Origin: Salinicoccus halitifaciens
Lineage (GTDB): Bacteria > Bacillota > Bacilli > Staphylococcales > Salinicoccaceae
DNA: 64,000 bases
Direction of reading: 5' to 3'
Assembly: GCF_021026095.1 (NCBI RefSeq)
Contig: NZ_JAJNCU010000003.1
Span: forward strand, 248,001-312,000
Positions within the stretch are counted from its first letter, which is position 1. The number at the start of each line of letters is the position of its first letter. The position numbers and the translations under genes are program-made. Shown here piece by piece: positions 32,688 through 41,446 of this stretch. The notes beneath the pieces are model-generated. The model saw only the letters and a list, made by a program, of their open reading frames with translations, did no database searches and was not told where the DNA came from.

Positions 32688-33542
32688 TTATTCATCATCG
32701 ACGTACTTGCCCTTCTTGGGCTTTGCGATCTCGTCGAAATTCTGGACCAGCTCACCCAGCTGGTCGCCGAGCGCCTTACCGGTGAGCGGCGGGCCGTGGC
32801 CGGTGATGGCATATTTCGGTGTGAGGTCATGCAGTTTCTTGACGGATTCATATGCAAGGTCCCAATCCGTCGTCAAATATCTTGGCGGACCGTAGATGCT
32901 CTCCTTCTGCGAGAGGACGTTGTAAAGGGCGTCCTGTTTGACCGTGACGAATGCATCGCCTGAAATCAGTGCACCGTCCTCTTCCCTGAACAGCGAAACG
33001 TGTCCGGCTGAATGCCCCGGTGTATGGATCCATTCAAATCCGGGCATATGCGGTACACTGCCGTCTTCAGGCAGTGCCTCGACATTGTCACCGAGATCGA
33101 TCGCCTTGCGCGGGAAGGCAGGCGCCATTTTCGGCACCATACCGCCGTCCACGGAAGGATCCGGCTTCGGATAGTCCTCTTTCCCCGTCAGGTAGGGCAG
33201 TTCTTCTTTATGGGCGTAGACCGGCACATTCCAATGCTCGACAAGCTCTATCACGGCGCCGACATGGTCGAAATGGCCATGTGTCAGGATGATCGCCTTC
33301 GGTTTGCTTTCGGTGCCGAACCTCTTTTCCGCTTCTTCAATGATGTCTTCGGATGATTTCGGCATGCCGGCATCGATGATGACGTAGTCTCCGTCTCCTG
33401 ATTCCGGTTTGCCGTAAAAGGCCATGTTCACGATCTGCACCGTATACTGATACAGATCCGGGAGCACCTCCACACCTTTGCCGCTGTTGACGGATGTCAC
33501 CGGCAGCTTTTTGTAGTCATCGCCATATTTCATCTTGTCCAT
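32688..33542 (-). CDS. MBL-fold metallo-hydrolase
   Basis: The 284-residue protein contains the metallo-beta-lactamase dinuclear zinc motif LTHGHFDHVGAV (H-x-H-x-D-H), IIDAGMPKS on the preceding strand, HTPGHSAGHVSLF with the third His, GDAFV with the bridging Asp and ITGHGPPL with the last His. It is cytoplasmic. The subgroup resembles general MBL hydrolases related to glyoxalase II and lactonases and not secreted beta-lactamases, since there is no signal peptide. The ATG follows AGGAGGATCAAT. It lies 75 nt downstream of the manganese catalase gene, beyond that gene's terminator, so it is probably transcribed separately. Confidence 0.9.
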   Translation of the reverse strand: MDKMKYGDDYKKLPVTSVNSGKGVEVLPDLYQYTVQIVNMAFYGKPESGDGDYVIIDAGMPKSSEDIIEEAEKRFGTESKPKAIILTHGHFDHVGAVIELVEHWNVPVYAHKEELPYLTGKEDYPKPDPSVDGGMVPKMAPAFPRKAIDLGDNVEALPEDGSVPHMPGFEWIHTPGHSAGHVSLFREEDGALISGDAFVTVKQDALYNVLSQKESIYGPPRYLTTDWDLAYESVKKLHDLTPKYAITGHGPPLTGKALGDQLGELVQNFDEIAKPKKGKYVDDE

Positions 33543-33559
33543 ATTGATCCTCCTAAAAA

Positions 33560-33585
33560 CAAAACACCGGTTCCCCGATGTTTTG
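33560..33585 (-). terminator. Terminator after the manganese catalase gene
   Basis: CAAAACATCGG pairs with CCGGTGTTTTG on the minus strand across a four-base loop, followed by TTTTTAGGAGG. The T-run is directly before the ribosome-binding site of the next gene. Confidence 0.8.
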
Positions 33586-33617
33586 TTGTATTTATTTTAT
33601 TTGTATATTTGCCGATA

Positions 33618-34451
33618 TTAGAGTTTATCTTCAGGCAGCGTATTGTGTACGGATTTCGGTGAAGGCTGGATGGCCGGAATTTCACCCTCGAACGGCGGTT
33701 TCTCGACATAGCTGAAGTGGCCGTCGCCTGCAGGGGTCTCCCCTTCGGCCCAGCTGCCTTCCTTGCTTTCTTCAGACTGCGAATGGTTGTACAGGCTGAA
33801 TGCGATATCCTCACGCTGCTGTGCACGGTCGAATGTGGTCGGTACAATCTTGCTGCCTTCTTTTTCTTCCAGTTCCTTGATTGCCTGCATCCACAGGTTC
33901 TGGTGGTAGGAATCGCGGGCAATCAGGACTGCCAGCATGTCTCTCAGTCCAGGGTCATTCGTCATTTCATAAAGGCGCACTGCCTGGATGCGTCCCTGTG
34001 ATTCCGCGCTCAAGTTTGAACGGAAATCGGCAAGGAGGTTCCCGCTTGAAATGATGTAGTTGCCCTGCCACGGATTGCCGATGCTGTCCGCAGGACGTGC
34101 GTTCAGGCCGGAGACGATTGCGTGCTGCGGGTTCATGCCGCTGAGGACCGCTGCCGTTGCAGGGTCTTTCATCGCTTCTTCCTGATGGTCGAGGGAAGTG
34201 CCCTCAAGGAGTCTCGCCACCATTGTCGCGAGCATCTCGATATGGCCGAGTTCCTCGGTACCGATATCAAGGAGCAGGTCCTTATATTTCTCGTTTCCTG
34301 CACGTACACCCCATCCCTGGAATAAGTATTGCATCGCAACCGTCATCTCTCCGTACTGTCCGCCGATGAGCTCCTGTACTTTTTTCGCCATTAATGGATC
34401 CGGATTGACCGGCTTTGCTTCGAACTGTAGATGTTTATCATGTAAAAACAT
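33618..34451 (-). CDS. Manganese (dimanganese) catalase
   Basis: The 277-residue protein is a non-haem catalase with ferritin-like four-helix core: GGQYGEMTVAMQYLFQGW with the first Glu, TEELGHIEMLATMVARLL with the E-x2-H pair, ESQGRIQAVRLYEMT and IARDSYHQNLW with the second Glu/His set. It decomposes hydrogen peroxide in the cytoplasm through a dimanganese centre. The C-terminus is an extended proline-rich strap typical of the family. The ATG at 34451 has GGAGGGG four bases upstream; the open frame to 34484 lacks a site. Staphylococci usually rely on haem catalase, so this type is a mark of the salt-lake relatives and bacilli. Confidence 0.93.
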   Translation of the reverse strand: MFLHDKHLQFEAKPVNPDPLMAKKVQELIGGQYGEMTVAMQYLFQGWGVRAGNEKYKDLLLDIGTEELGHIEMLATMVARLLEGTSLDHQEEAMKDPATAAVLSGMNPQHAIVSGLNARPADSIGNPWQGNYIISSGNLLADFRSNLSAESQGRIQAVRLYEMTNDPGLRDMLAVLIARDSYHQNLWMQAIKELEEKEGSKIVPTTFDRAQQREDIAFSLYNHSQSEESKEGSWAEGETPAGDGHFSYVEKPPFEGEIPAIQPSPKSVHNTLPEDKL

Positions 34452-34561
34452 GTTACCCCTCCATTTATTTAATGATTCAAACATTATTTATATACCCGGC
34501 GCATATATATATAAACAGGGAATCTGAAAATCATGGAAGCGGGGGCGGATTTCCGGTGCAT

Positions 34562-34600
34562 AAAAAAACCGTGACAGGAAAGATTCCCTTGTCACGGACC
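34562..34600 (-). terminator. panD terminator
   Basis: CCGTGACA (34569-34576) and TGTCACGG (34590-34597) form an 8-bp stem with a further AAGG/CCTT pairing inside, followed on the minus strand by TTTTTTT. Confidence 0.88.
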
Positions 34601-34612
34601 ACTGCCGACACC

Positions 34613-34990
34613 TTATCCCCAGTGGAGTTCGTGTGATTCAACATGTGTGATTTGGTTTTTTTCATCGACGAAGACGACATGCGGCTCTAACGCCTCCACC
34701 TCTTCTTCGGACATCTGCGCCATGCTCAGTATGATGACAAGGTCCCCCTCTGAAAAAAGATGGGCCGGCGGGCCGTTCAGGCAGATTTTCCCCGACTCCG
34801 CTTCGGCGGGCAGTGCATATGTCTTCCATCTTGTGGCATTCCTCAAGTTCGTGATCTGCACCATTTCATACGGCCGTATGTCCGCCGCCTTCATCAGCTT
34901 CGAGTCGATCGTGATACTGCCCACATAATCCAGATCCGCCTCCGTCACGGTCGCACGGTGGATCTTCCCTTTGCACATCAGTCTTAACAT
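34613..34990 (-). CDS. panD: Aspartate 1-decarboxylase
   Basis: The 125-residue pro-enzyme carries the self-cleavage site YVGSIT (G24-S25), where Ser25 becomes the pyruvoyl cofactor. RATVTEADLDYVGSITID, then NATRWKTYA, CLNGPPAHLF and GDLVIILSMAQM are all conserved. It makes beta-alanine from aspartate for pantothenate and coenzyme A. There are no panB or panC genes beside it, unlike in many Bacillota, so the pathway is split. A GGGGAGAATGG site precedes the ATG. Confidence 0.95.
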   Translation of the reverse strand: MLRLMCKGKIHRATVTEADLDYVGSITIDSKLMKAADIRPYEMVQITNLRNATRWKTYALPAEAESGKICLNGPPAHLFSEGDLVIILSMAQMSEEEVEALEPHVVFVDEKNQITHVESHELHWG

Positions 34991-35097
34991 TCCATTCTCC
35001 CCTTTATTTGGAGTCCGGGATATATCCCGAACCGGATGATATTCAATGTCACATTACCATAAATAGTACTGTATGTGATAATCATATTATCCTGCAA

Positions 35098-35131
35098 ATA
35101 AAAAAATCCCGCGGAATATATCCACGGGATT
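35098..35131 (-). terminator. Terminator downstream of ssb
   Basis: AATCCCG (35131-35125 on the minus strand) pairs with CGGGATT (35111-35105), followed by seven T. The 108 nt between the ssb stop and this stem contain four TGTGTG elements and a GGACAT/ATGTCC hairpin, but no rpsR gene. Confidence 0.85.
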
Positions 35132-35239
35132 CACACACATATTGGACATCCACACACTTGAATGTCCTTTATTTTACACACACAGTTCACACACGTAATT
35201 CGAAATCATTTCTATATCATTGAATATCTTCGCTGCATC

Positions 35240-35782
35240 TTAGAACGGAAGATCGTCATCACTGATATCCACCGGGCCGTCCGCATTCGCAAACGGGTTC
35301 TCCTCGGTTCTGTTCTGTCCCTGTGATGACTGCGCTGGTCTTGAACCGGTGGACTGGTTTCCGAAGCTTGCCGCTCCACCAGCCGCGCCGCCTCCGCCAT
35401 AAGCGTTCGCATAATTATCTGCTGAGTTATAGTTGCTTTGAGATTGATTACTGCCCTGTTGACCTTTCGGCTCCAAAAACTGCACGCTGTCGCACACCAC
35501 TTCGGTCACGTAAACTCTCTGGCCATCTTTGTTCTCGTAGTTCCGCGTCTGAATCCTGCCGTCAATGCCGACAAGACTGCCTTTTTTAACATACTGATTG
35601 ACGTTTTCCGCCTGTTTGCGGAAAGTCACACAGTTGATGAAATCCGCACCACGTTCACCATTCTGTCCTGTGAAAGGACGATTGACCGCCAGGTTGAAAG
35701 TTGTGACAGATACATTATTCTGACTGACTCTAAGTTCCGGATCGCGGGTGAGGCGACCGACCAGTACAACACGGTTTATCAT
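35240..35782 (-). CDS. ssb: Single-stranded DNA-binding protein
   Basis: The 180-residue protein has the SSB OB-fold: [48 protein letters not shown] and [16 protein letters not shown], followed by a Gly/Gln/Asn-rich linker and the acidic tip DISDDDLPF that docks partner proteins. It covers single-stranded DNA in replication and repair. It is the second gene after rpsF (31 nt apart) as in other Bacillota, but the usual third gene, rpsR, is absent; a terminator follows instead. Confidence 0.96.
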   Translation of the reverse strand: MINRVVLVGRLTRDPELRVSQNNVSVTTFNLAVNRPFTGQNGERGADFINCVTFRKQAENVNQYVKKGSLVGIDGRIQTRNYENKDGQRVYVTEVVCDSVQFLEPKGQQGSNQSQSNYNSADNYANAYGGGGAAGGAASFGNQSTGSRPAQSSQGQNRTEENPFANADGPVDISDDDLPF

Positions 35783-35813
35783 GCAATCAACTCCATGTCA
35801 TTATTTGACTAAC

Positions 35814-36131
35814 TTATTTTTGCTTGTTTTCTTCTGCCTGCTCATCACGGACAACGATATGACGAATGATATCGTTGCTGATTTTTGCGAGACGTTCGAA
35901 TTCCTGAGTAGCTGTTCCATCATCATTCACTTTGATGATGTGGTAAAAACCATCTTTGAAATCATTGATTTCATAAGCTAAACGACGTTTACCCCACTCT
36001 TTTGATTCGACGATTTCCGCACCGTTTGAAGTCAACAGGTCGTCAAAACGCTCTACTAAAGCTGTTTTTTCATCCTCTTCAATGTTTGGGCGGATAACAT
36101 ATAAAATTTCATATGCTCTCATCTTCTGCAC
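35814..36131 (-). CDS. rpsF: 30S ribosomal protein S6
   Basis: The 105-residue protein begins [20 protein letters not shown] (some annotations may start at MRAYE) and has [20 protein letters not shown], the conserved S6 core; it ends [14 protein letters not shown]. It binds with S18 to the 30S platform. The ATG has AAGGAGG upstream. A strong promoter (36205-36233) and a hairpin followed by CCGCC lie in the leader, suggesting S6:S18 autoregulation. Confidence 0.96.
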   Translation of the reverse strand: MQKMRAYEILYVIRPNIEEDEKTALVERFDDLLTSNGAEIVESKEWGKRRLAYEINDFKDGFYHIIKVNDDGTATQEFERLAKISNDIIRHIVVRDEQAEENKQK

Positions 36132-36146
36132 CTCCTTATGGACTTT

Positions 36147-36173
36147 GGCGGCTGATGACCATAGGCCATCAGC
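36147..36173 (-). promoter_or_regulatory. Candidate S6:S18-binding leader hairpin of rpsF
   Basis: On the minus strand GCTGATGGCC pairs with GGTCATCAGC around a TAT loop, directly followed by CCGCC and, 12 nt later, the rpsF ribosome-binding site. A stem with an adjacent CCG is the hallmark of the S6:S18 leader found in many bacteria. I judged this by eye only. Confidence 0.5.
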
Positions 36174-36204
36174 AAGGAATAATTTTCATTACTCACAATC
36201 AGTT

Positions 36205-36233
36205 ATTATATCAGTAAAGAGGAGTTATTACAA
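36205..36233 (-). promoter_or_regulatory. rpsF-ssb promoter
   Basis: On the minus strand TTGTAA (36233-36228), 17 bp, TATAAT (36210-36205). Confidence 0.8.
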
Positions 36234-36314
36234 TATTTTTATCGCATTTAATTGCGATTTCAATATGGTGAATTTATTAGCCGTCTTGCCGGGGAATTGT
36301 ATCGGAGGGGAGGT

Positions 36315-36561
36315 GGCATAACTTGATGTCATATGCCTGACTTATGTCGTTTTGAGGCCTTTTACGGCATAACTTGCAGTTCCAAACCTGACTTATGTCG
36401 TTTGAAAGCCATTTCCGGCATAACTTGCAGTTCCAGGTCTGACTTATGTCGTTTCGAGGCGATTTGCGACATAACTTGCCGCTTCAAACCCAAGTTATGT
36501 CGTTTGAAAGCCATTTCCGGCATAACTTGTCTCTCTCGCCATGACTTATGCCGCTCCCGCA
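36315..36561. repeat. Tandem array, 5 units of exactly 51 bp (array 2)
   Basis: Units start with GGCATAACTTG (or GACATAACTTG) at 36315, 36366, 36417, 36468 and 36519, an exact 51-bp period. Inside each unit an inverted partner TGACTTATGTCG follows about 16 bp later. In the fourth unit the dyad is perfect: CGACATAACTTG with CAAGTTATGTCG. The array occupies the 487-bp gap between the ychF terminator and the rpsF promoter. Apart from the array, promoter and leader, the gap holds an AT-rich stretch with an ATCGCATTTAATTGCGAT palindrome at 36239-36256. Confidence 0.93.
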
Positions 36562-36583
36562 AAAAATACATCACGAAATAAAA

Positions 36584-36613
36584 ATCACCGCAGCTCACAA
36601 GGGCCGCGGTGAT
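36584..36613 (-). terminator. ychF terminator
   Basis: ATCACCGC pairs with GCGGTGAT (minus strand, 36613-36606 with 36591-36584), followed by TTTTATTTC. The 51-bp array starts beyond it. Confidence 0.88.
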
Positions 36614-36618
36614 CTTTA

Positions 36619-37719
36619 TTATACGTTGAACCTGAAATGGACGACGTCGCCGTCCTTCATGATGTAATCTTTGCCTTCAAGGCGGACTTTCCCCGCTTCT
36701 TTGGCTTTCTGCTCGCTGCCTGCTGCGACGAGGTCGTCATAGGCCACGGTTTCTGCACGGATGAATCCTTTCTGGAAGTCCGTATGGATGATGCCGGCGC
36801 ATTCCGGTGCGGTCATCCCTTTTTTGAATGTCCATGCGCGGACTTCCTGCTCACCTGCAGTGAAGTAAGTTGCGAGGCCGAGCAGGTCGTAGGAGGCGCG
36901 GATCAGTTTATCCAGACCCGACTCTTCGAGGCCCAGCTCTTCCAGGAACATATCTTTCTCATCATCGTCCAGCACGGCGATTTCCTCTTCGACTTTCGCC
37001 GAGATGACGATGACCTGGGAGCCTTCCTTTTCGGCATACTCATTGATTGCGGCCAGATACTCATTGCCGGAGAGGTCCATCAGATCGTCTTCCGAGACGT
37101 TCGCCACATACAGCATCGGTTTAGCCGTCAGGAGATGGAAGTGTTTCACTGCAGCCTGCTCCTCCTTGGAAAATTCCAAAGCACGGACCGGCAGCACCTC
37201 TTCCAGGCCTTCCTTGATCCTTGTGAGCACGGCGTGCTCCGCCATTGAATCCTTGTCCTTCTGCTTCGCCATCTTCTCGAGCCTCGGCAGCCTTTTCTCC
37301 ACACTTTCAAGGTCCGCGAGGATCAGTTCCATATTGATGACTTCAATATCCTCGATCGGATCGACTTTCCCCGACACATGGGTGACGTTCTCATCGTCGA
37401 ATGCACGGACGACCTGGGTGATCGCATCCACTTCGCGGATGTTTGCGAGGAATTTATTCCCGAGGCCTTCTCCTTTTGACGCACCCTTGACGATGCCTGC
37501 GATATCCGTGAATTCGAATGCCGTCGGCACCGTCTTCTTCGGTTTCACGAGTTCGGTCAGTTTTTCAAGACGCGCATCCGGCACTTCGACGATGCCGACG
37601 TTCGGATCGATTGTTGCGAAAGGATAGTTTGCAGCCAGTGCACCCGCCTTTGTGATTGCATTGAATAATGTGGACTTGCCGACGTTCGGCAATCCAACGA
37701 TGCCTGCTGTTAAAGCCAT
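36619..37719 (-). CDS. ychF: YchF/OLA1-type ribosome-binding ATPase
   Basis: The 366-residue P-loop protein starts [20 protein letters not shown] (G1), has [20 protein letters not shown] (G3 region) and the C-terminal TGS domain ending [17 protein letters not shown]. The G4 motif is the NxxE form typical of this ATP-preferring Obg-family member. It associates with ribosomes and stress responses. It lies 19 nt downstream of the DUF951 gene in the usual firmicute order mscS-DUF951-ychF, and has its own terminator. Confidence 0.96.
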   Translation of the reverse strand: MALTAGIVGLPNVGKSTLFNAITKAGALAANYPFATIDPNVGIVEVPDARLEKLTELVKPKKTVPTAFEFTDIAGIVKGASKGEGLGNKFLANIREVDAITQVVRAFDDENVTHVSGKVDPIEDIEVINMELILADLESVEKRLPRLEKMAKQKDKDSMAEHAVLTRIKEGLEEVLPVRALEFSKEEQAAVKHFHLLTAKPMLYVANVSEDDLMDLSGNEYLAAINEYAEKEGSQVIVISAKVEEEIAVLDDDEKDMFLEELGLEESGLDKLIRASYDLLGLATYFTAGEQEVRAWTFKKGMTAPECAGIIHTDFQKGFIRAETVAYDDLVAAGSEQKAKEAGKVRLEGKDYIMKDGDVVHFRFNV

Positions 37720-37738
37720 AATTTTTCTCCTTTAATTG

Positions 37739-37930
37739 TCATTGTTTTTTTTTGATGATACGTTTCATGCGTTTCTCGAAGTCGCGCCTTGTCATCATGA
37801 TGGTGCGCGCGCACTCTGTACATTTTATCTTTATGTCCGCACCCATCCTGGTGATCTGGAAATTACTGTTGCCGCATGGGTGCTGCTTCTTCATCTCGAC
37901 TATATCATTTAATTCGTATTCTTTTTTCAT
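37739..37930 (-). CDS. DUF951 family zinc-ribbon-like protein
   Basis: The 63-residue protein reads MKKEYELNDIVEMKKQHPCG, then WxxxR-like NFQITRMGADIKIKCTECAR and ends RRDFEKRMKRIIKKKQ. The Cys/His pattern (H-P-C-G, then C-T-E-C) could bind a metal. The family is nearly universal in Bacillota between mscS and ychF, with no known function. AAGGTG precedes ATG 37930 by seven bases; that ATG overlaps the stop codon of mscS (TGATG). Confidence 0.92.
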   Translation of the reverse strand: MKKEYELNDIVEMKKQHPCGNSNFQITRMGADIKIKCTECARTIMMTRRDFEKRMKRIIKKKQ

Positions 37931-38910
37931 CACTCTTCACCTTTTCTCGCCGTCTCATCAAAATCCTGGATGTCCATGGTCGGTACGGAAATCTGAACGC
38001 CGTTCTTCTCAAGGTGTTTCTTGATTTCTTTCCTGACCCGTCTCGTCGCCCCGAAATGCTCCATCGGTTGTGTGACGATCATCACCCTCATGATCGCTTC
38101 ACCGTTGACAATGCCGTTCAGGCCGAGCACCTGCGGTTTCTCGACAAGCGTCTCCTCAAGCGCCATGGCAGTTTCAGCAAATCCGTTGAGCAGGTCTTCG
38201 ACATGGTCCAGATCTTCATTCAGCGAAAGATTGATATCCAAAAATGAGATTGAATTGTATTTCGAAAAGTTGATCACTTCATTGATGGTACCGTTCGGGA
38301 TGATGAACAACTCACCTTCGTACCCTTGAATTTTGGAGATGCGCAGCCCCATGGACAGCACTTCACCTTCAGCAACCGTCGTCCCCGACGTATTGATGCG
38401 TACAAAGTCACCGGTGTCGAACTGGTTTTCCAGTAAAATGAAGAACCCGGTCAGCATATCCTTGACGAGACTCTGTGCACCGAAACCGATGGCAAGGCCC
38501 ACGACACCGGCACCGGCGAGCAGTGTGGCGACCGGCACGCCGAACGTTTCCAGAATCATGACGAATACGATGAACCATACGACGATGCTCACTGCATTCT
38601 GGAGCACATTGATCAGTGTCCTGTTGCGCTTTTCATTATTTTTTCCGTTCTTGCCGTTCTTACGTTTTCCATTGGCTTTCAGAGCCGCTTTGGATTTGAA
38701 TGTAAAATAATTTTCGATGATGCGGTTGACTACTTTGATGATGATGCCTGCGACCGTAATCAGAACGACGGCAAACAGTACACTCATGCCGATATTCATC
38801 CACAGCTCCGGGTCACTCATCTCCTCAGCGATTTCCTGGAAGAATGTCAGCGATTCATCCACCCCGCTCTGCGCGGTACTTAATATATTGAATAAAAACG
38901 ATAAAACCAA
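37930..38910 (-). CDS. MscS-family small-conductance mechanosensitive channel
   Basis: The 326-residue protein has three N-terminal membrane segments (about 35-60, 105-125, 130-150) and the pore-lining MscS helix with its hallmark GAGVVGLAIGFGAQSLVKDM, followed by FILLENQFDTGDFVRI and the beta-barrel vestibule (IIPNGTINEVINFSK). A basic, Lys/Asn-rich loop (KANGKRKNGKNGKNNEKRN) lies before the pore helix. It releases solutes when membrane tension rises after osmotic downshock, important for a halotolerant cell. It overlaps the DUF951 start and follows parB by 12 nt. Confidence 0.94.
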   Translation of the reverse strand: MVLSFLFNILSTAQSGVDESLTFFQEIAEEMSDPELWMNIGMSVLFAVVLITVAGIIIKVVNRIIENYFTFKSKAALKANGKRKNGKNGKNNEKRNRTLINVLQNAVSIVVWFIVFVMILETFGVPVATLLAGAGVVGLAIGFGAQSLVKDMLTGFFILLENQFDTGDFVRINTSGTTVAEGEVLSMGLRISKIQGYEGELFIIPNGTINEVINFSKYNSISFLDINLSLNEDLDHVEDLLNGFAETAMALEETLVEKPQVLGLNGIVNGEAIMRVMIVTQPMEHFGATRRVRKEIKKHLEKNGVQISVPTMDIQDFDETARKGEE

Positions 38911-38922
38911 TACTAAGCCTCC

Positions 38923-39768
38923 CTATGATTCTTCAAACAATTTCATCAATCGGTTGAATTCTTCTTCATTTTTAAATTCAAAGGCTATCTGGCCCTTGTT
39001 GCGGGTCTTTTTTATTTCGACGGCTGTCCCGAACTTCTCCTTCAGGCTGCTCTCATGCCTGAGCAGGAATTTCGGTTTATCCTTTGGCGCCTGCTTCTTT
39101 TTCATCGTCTGCATGCTTCTCACATACTCTTCCAGTGCACGGACGCTCATATCTTCCGCAACGGCTTTTTTAGCCGCCGCTTCCTGTGAAACTGGATCTT
39201 TCAGGCCGAGCAGCGTCCTGCCGTGTGCACCGGACAATTTCTTTTCATTGATCAATTTTTTGACCGCTGCCGGGAGGTTGAGTATGCGCAGCATATTGGC
39301 AATGTAGGGCCTGGATTTGCCCAGACGTTCAGCGGTCTCAGCCTGTGTAAGGCTGCGCTTCTCCATCAATTGCTTATAGCTCATCGCTTCCTCCAGCGGA
39401 TTCAAATCTTCACGCTGCAGATTCTCAATGATGGCAAGCTCCATCATGTCGTCATCCGACAAATCCTTCACTATTGCCGGGAGGGTCTCCATTTCTGCAA
39501 GTCCGGCTGCGCGGTATCTTCTCTCCCCGGCGACGATGTCGTAGCCTTTGACCGATTTCCTGAGTATCACCGGCTGCAGGACCCCATGGGTGCGGATGGA
39601 GTCCGCAAGCTCTTCCAGCTTTGCCGGATCGAATTCGACCCTCGGCTGATACGGGTTTTTGCGGATTTCCGAAAGCTTCACCTCGGTCACCGCTTCCGTA
39701 TCGGCTGTATCCGTATTGAACAGGGCATCGAGCCCTCTGCCGAGCCTTTTTTTACCTGCCACGTGCAA
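38923..39768 (-). CDS. parB: Chromosome-partitioning protein ParB/Spo0J
   Basis: The 281-residue protein starts MHVAGKKRLGRGLDALF, the ParA-activating N-terminal peptide, then IRKNPYQPRVEFD, VAGERRYRAAGL (CTP-binding/hydrolysis region), a helix-turn-helix (SLTQAETAERLGKSRPYIAN) for parS, and GAHGRTLLGL. It loads on parS sites as a CTP-dependent clamp and recruits condensin near the origin. It overlaps the parA gene end by 17 nt. No full parS was seen in the window by eye. Confidence 0.96.
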   Translation of the reverse strand: MHVAGKKRLGRGLDALFNTDTADTEAVTEVKLSEIRKNPYQPRVEFDPAKLEELADSIRTHGVLQPVILRKSVKGYDIVAGERRYRAAGLAEMETLPAIVKDLSDDDMMELAIIENLQREDLNPLEEAMSYKQLMEKRSLTQAETAERLGKSRPYIANMLRILNLPAAVKKLINEKKLSGAHGRTLLGLKDPVSQEAAAKKAVAEDMSVRALEEYVRSMQTMKKKQAPKDKPKFLLRHESSLKEKFGTAVEIKKTRNKGQIAFEFKNEEEFNRLMKLFEES

Positions 39769-40510
39769 TCACCTCTTCGGCCAGACGTGAATAGTTTTCA
39801 GCACCCTGGGATTTCGGGTCGTACACGGTGATCGGCTGGCCGTAGCTCGGCGCCTCGCCGAGACGGACATTCCTCAGGATGACCGTATCATAGACCTTCT
39901 CCCCGAAGTGGTGCCGAACTTCTTCGGAAACCTGGGCACCGAGGTTCGTCCGGGAATCGAGCATCGTGAGGAGGACCCCTTCAATTTCAAGGTCCGTATT
40001 CAGATGGCGCCGGACCAGTTCGATCGTATTGATCAGCTGGCTCAAACCTTCAAGTGCATAGTACTCCGCCTGCACAGGGATGATGATGCTGTCTGCAGCC
40101 GTGAAGGCGTTGATCGTCAGCAGGCTGAGTGACGGCGGGCAGTCGATGATGCAGTAGTCATACCCGGTGAGCTTTTCAAATGCCTTCTTCAGCCGCAGTT
40201 CCCTGCTCATCGCCGACACGAGCTCGATCTCGGCACCGGCAAGCGAAATGTTCGCCGGGATGAGGTCGAGGTTTTCATTCGGTGTCGAAAGCAGGACATC
40301 ATCCACGTCCGCCTCATCCATCAGTACATCATATATGGACTGCCCGAGGTCATTCTTTTCGATGCCGAGCCCGCTTGTCGCGTTGCCCTGGGGATCCGCA
40401 TCGACGAGCAGCACCTTTTTTCCGCAATCCGTTAAAGCGGCGCTTAAATTCACCGCTGTTGTAGTTTTCCCTACGCCGCCCTTCTGGTTGGCAATCGCAA
40501 AAGTCTTCAT
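39752..40510 (-). CDS. parA: Chromosome-partitioning ATPase ParA/Soj
   Basis: The 252-residue protein begins MKTFAIANQKGGVGKTTTAV, a deviant Walker A of the ParA/MinD family, with DADPQGNATSGLG (A') and IIDCPPSLSLLTINAF (Walker B). It regulates DnaA and acts with ParB in origin segregation. ATG 40510 has AAGGAG nine bases upstream; the frame is open to 40594 but without a start signal. Confidence 0.96.
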   Translation of the reverse strand: MKTFAIANQKGGVGKTTTAVNLSAALTDCGKKVLLVDADPQGNATSGLGIEKNDLGQSIYDVLMDEADVDDVLLSTPNENLDLIPANISLAGAEIELVSAMSRELRLKKAFEKLTGYDYCIIDCPPSLSLLTINAFTAADSIIIPVQAEYYALEGLSQLINTIELVRRHLNTDLEIEGVLLTMLDSRTNLGAQVSEEVRHHFGEKVYDTVILRNVRLGEAPSYGQPITVYDPKSQGAENYSRLAEEVIARGR

Positions 40511-40609
40511 GGGATGTCGCTCCTTATCAAAATCACATATGCACATTATAGCAAGCAGGCCGTCAAAAGTAACACAAAACATGAAAGCACCCAACGGGAG
40601 TTGAGTGCA

Positions 40610-41425
40610 TCACTTGTAGATCTTTATCGACACTTCGACATGGTCCTCTTTGTCGGCACTCGCATAGGCGAGCGCATGCCCTTTTTCCTTGAGTTTTTCG
40701 ATCTGGGCCATTATATCGTTGACGACGAAGGAGGCATCATTGTTGAAGTCGATCTGCTGTATATCCTTATCCGACCGCTTCCTGACCACTTCCTCGGTCT
40801 CCTTGACGGTCAGCTTCTTCTCCCTGATATCGCCGAGCACCTCGCCCTGTTCCGCATCTTCCAGGCTGAGGAGGCTCCTTGCATGCCGCTCCGTGATCTC
40901 CCCCGAACCGAGCGCTTCGATCACGCTGTCGGACAGCTTCAAAAGGCGCAGTTTATTGGCGATGAAGGACTGGGACTTGCCGAGGTTCTGCGCAAGGTCC
41001 TTCTGGGTGATGTCCTCCATCTCCAAAAGCTTACGGTAGGCGCGGGCTTCCTCGATGCTTGATAAGTTCTCACGCTGGATGTTCTCTATCAGGGCGACCG
41101 CCGCCGTTTCCTGGTCCGTCAGGTAGCGGATCAATGCATCCGTCTCCTCGATGTGCAGAAGCTTCATCGCCCGAAAACGCCGTTCGCCTGCGATGATCTC
41201 GTACATGTTCTCTTCTATCGGACGGACGGTGATCGGCTGCAGGAGGCCGTGTTCCTGAATCGAGTCGGCCAGTTCCTGGATCCGTTCATGATTGAACACG
41301 GTCCGCGGCTGATAGCGGTTCGGAACAATATTTTCAAGCGGCAGCTTCTGCAGGCTTTCCGTATCGGGCTTCGCCTCGCTGCTTTTATCAATTAAATTAA
41401 ATAACTTTGAAAATGGCTTCTTCAT
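40610..41425 (-). CDS. noc: Nucleoid occlusion protein Noc (ParB-like)
   Basis: The 271-residue ParB paralog has an N-terminal amphipathic helix (KKPFSKLFNLIDKSSE) that in Noc binds the membrane, LPLENIVPNRYQPRTVF, IIAGERRFRAMKLL and a helix-turn-helix (ITQKDLAQNLGKSQSFIANK). Noc binds NBS sites and prevents septum assembly over DNA. It is between rsmG and parA, its standard position. The ATG follows GGAGGCGGTGGGACA, a good site. Confidence 0.95.
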   Translation of the reverse strand: MKKPFSKLFNLIDKSSEAKPDTESLQKLPLENIVPNRYQPRTVFNHERIQELADSIQEHGLLQPITVRPIEENMYEIIAGERRFRAMKLLHIEETDALIRYLTDQETAAVALIENIQRENLSSIEEARAYRKLLEMEDITQKDLAQNLGKSQSFIANKLRLLKLSDSVIEALGSGEITERHARSLLSLEDAEQGEVLGDIREKKLTVKETEEVVRKRSDKDIQQIDFNNDASFVVNDIMAQIEKLKEKGHALAYASADKEDHVEVSIKIYK

Positions 41426-41446
41426 TGTCCCACCGCCTCCCTGATT

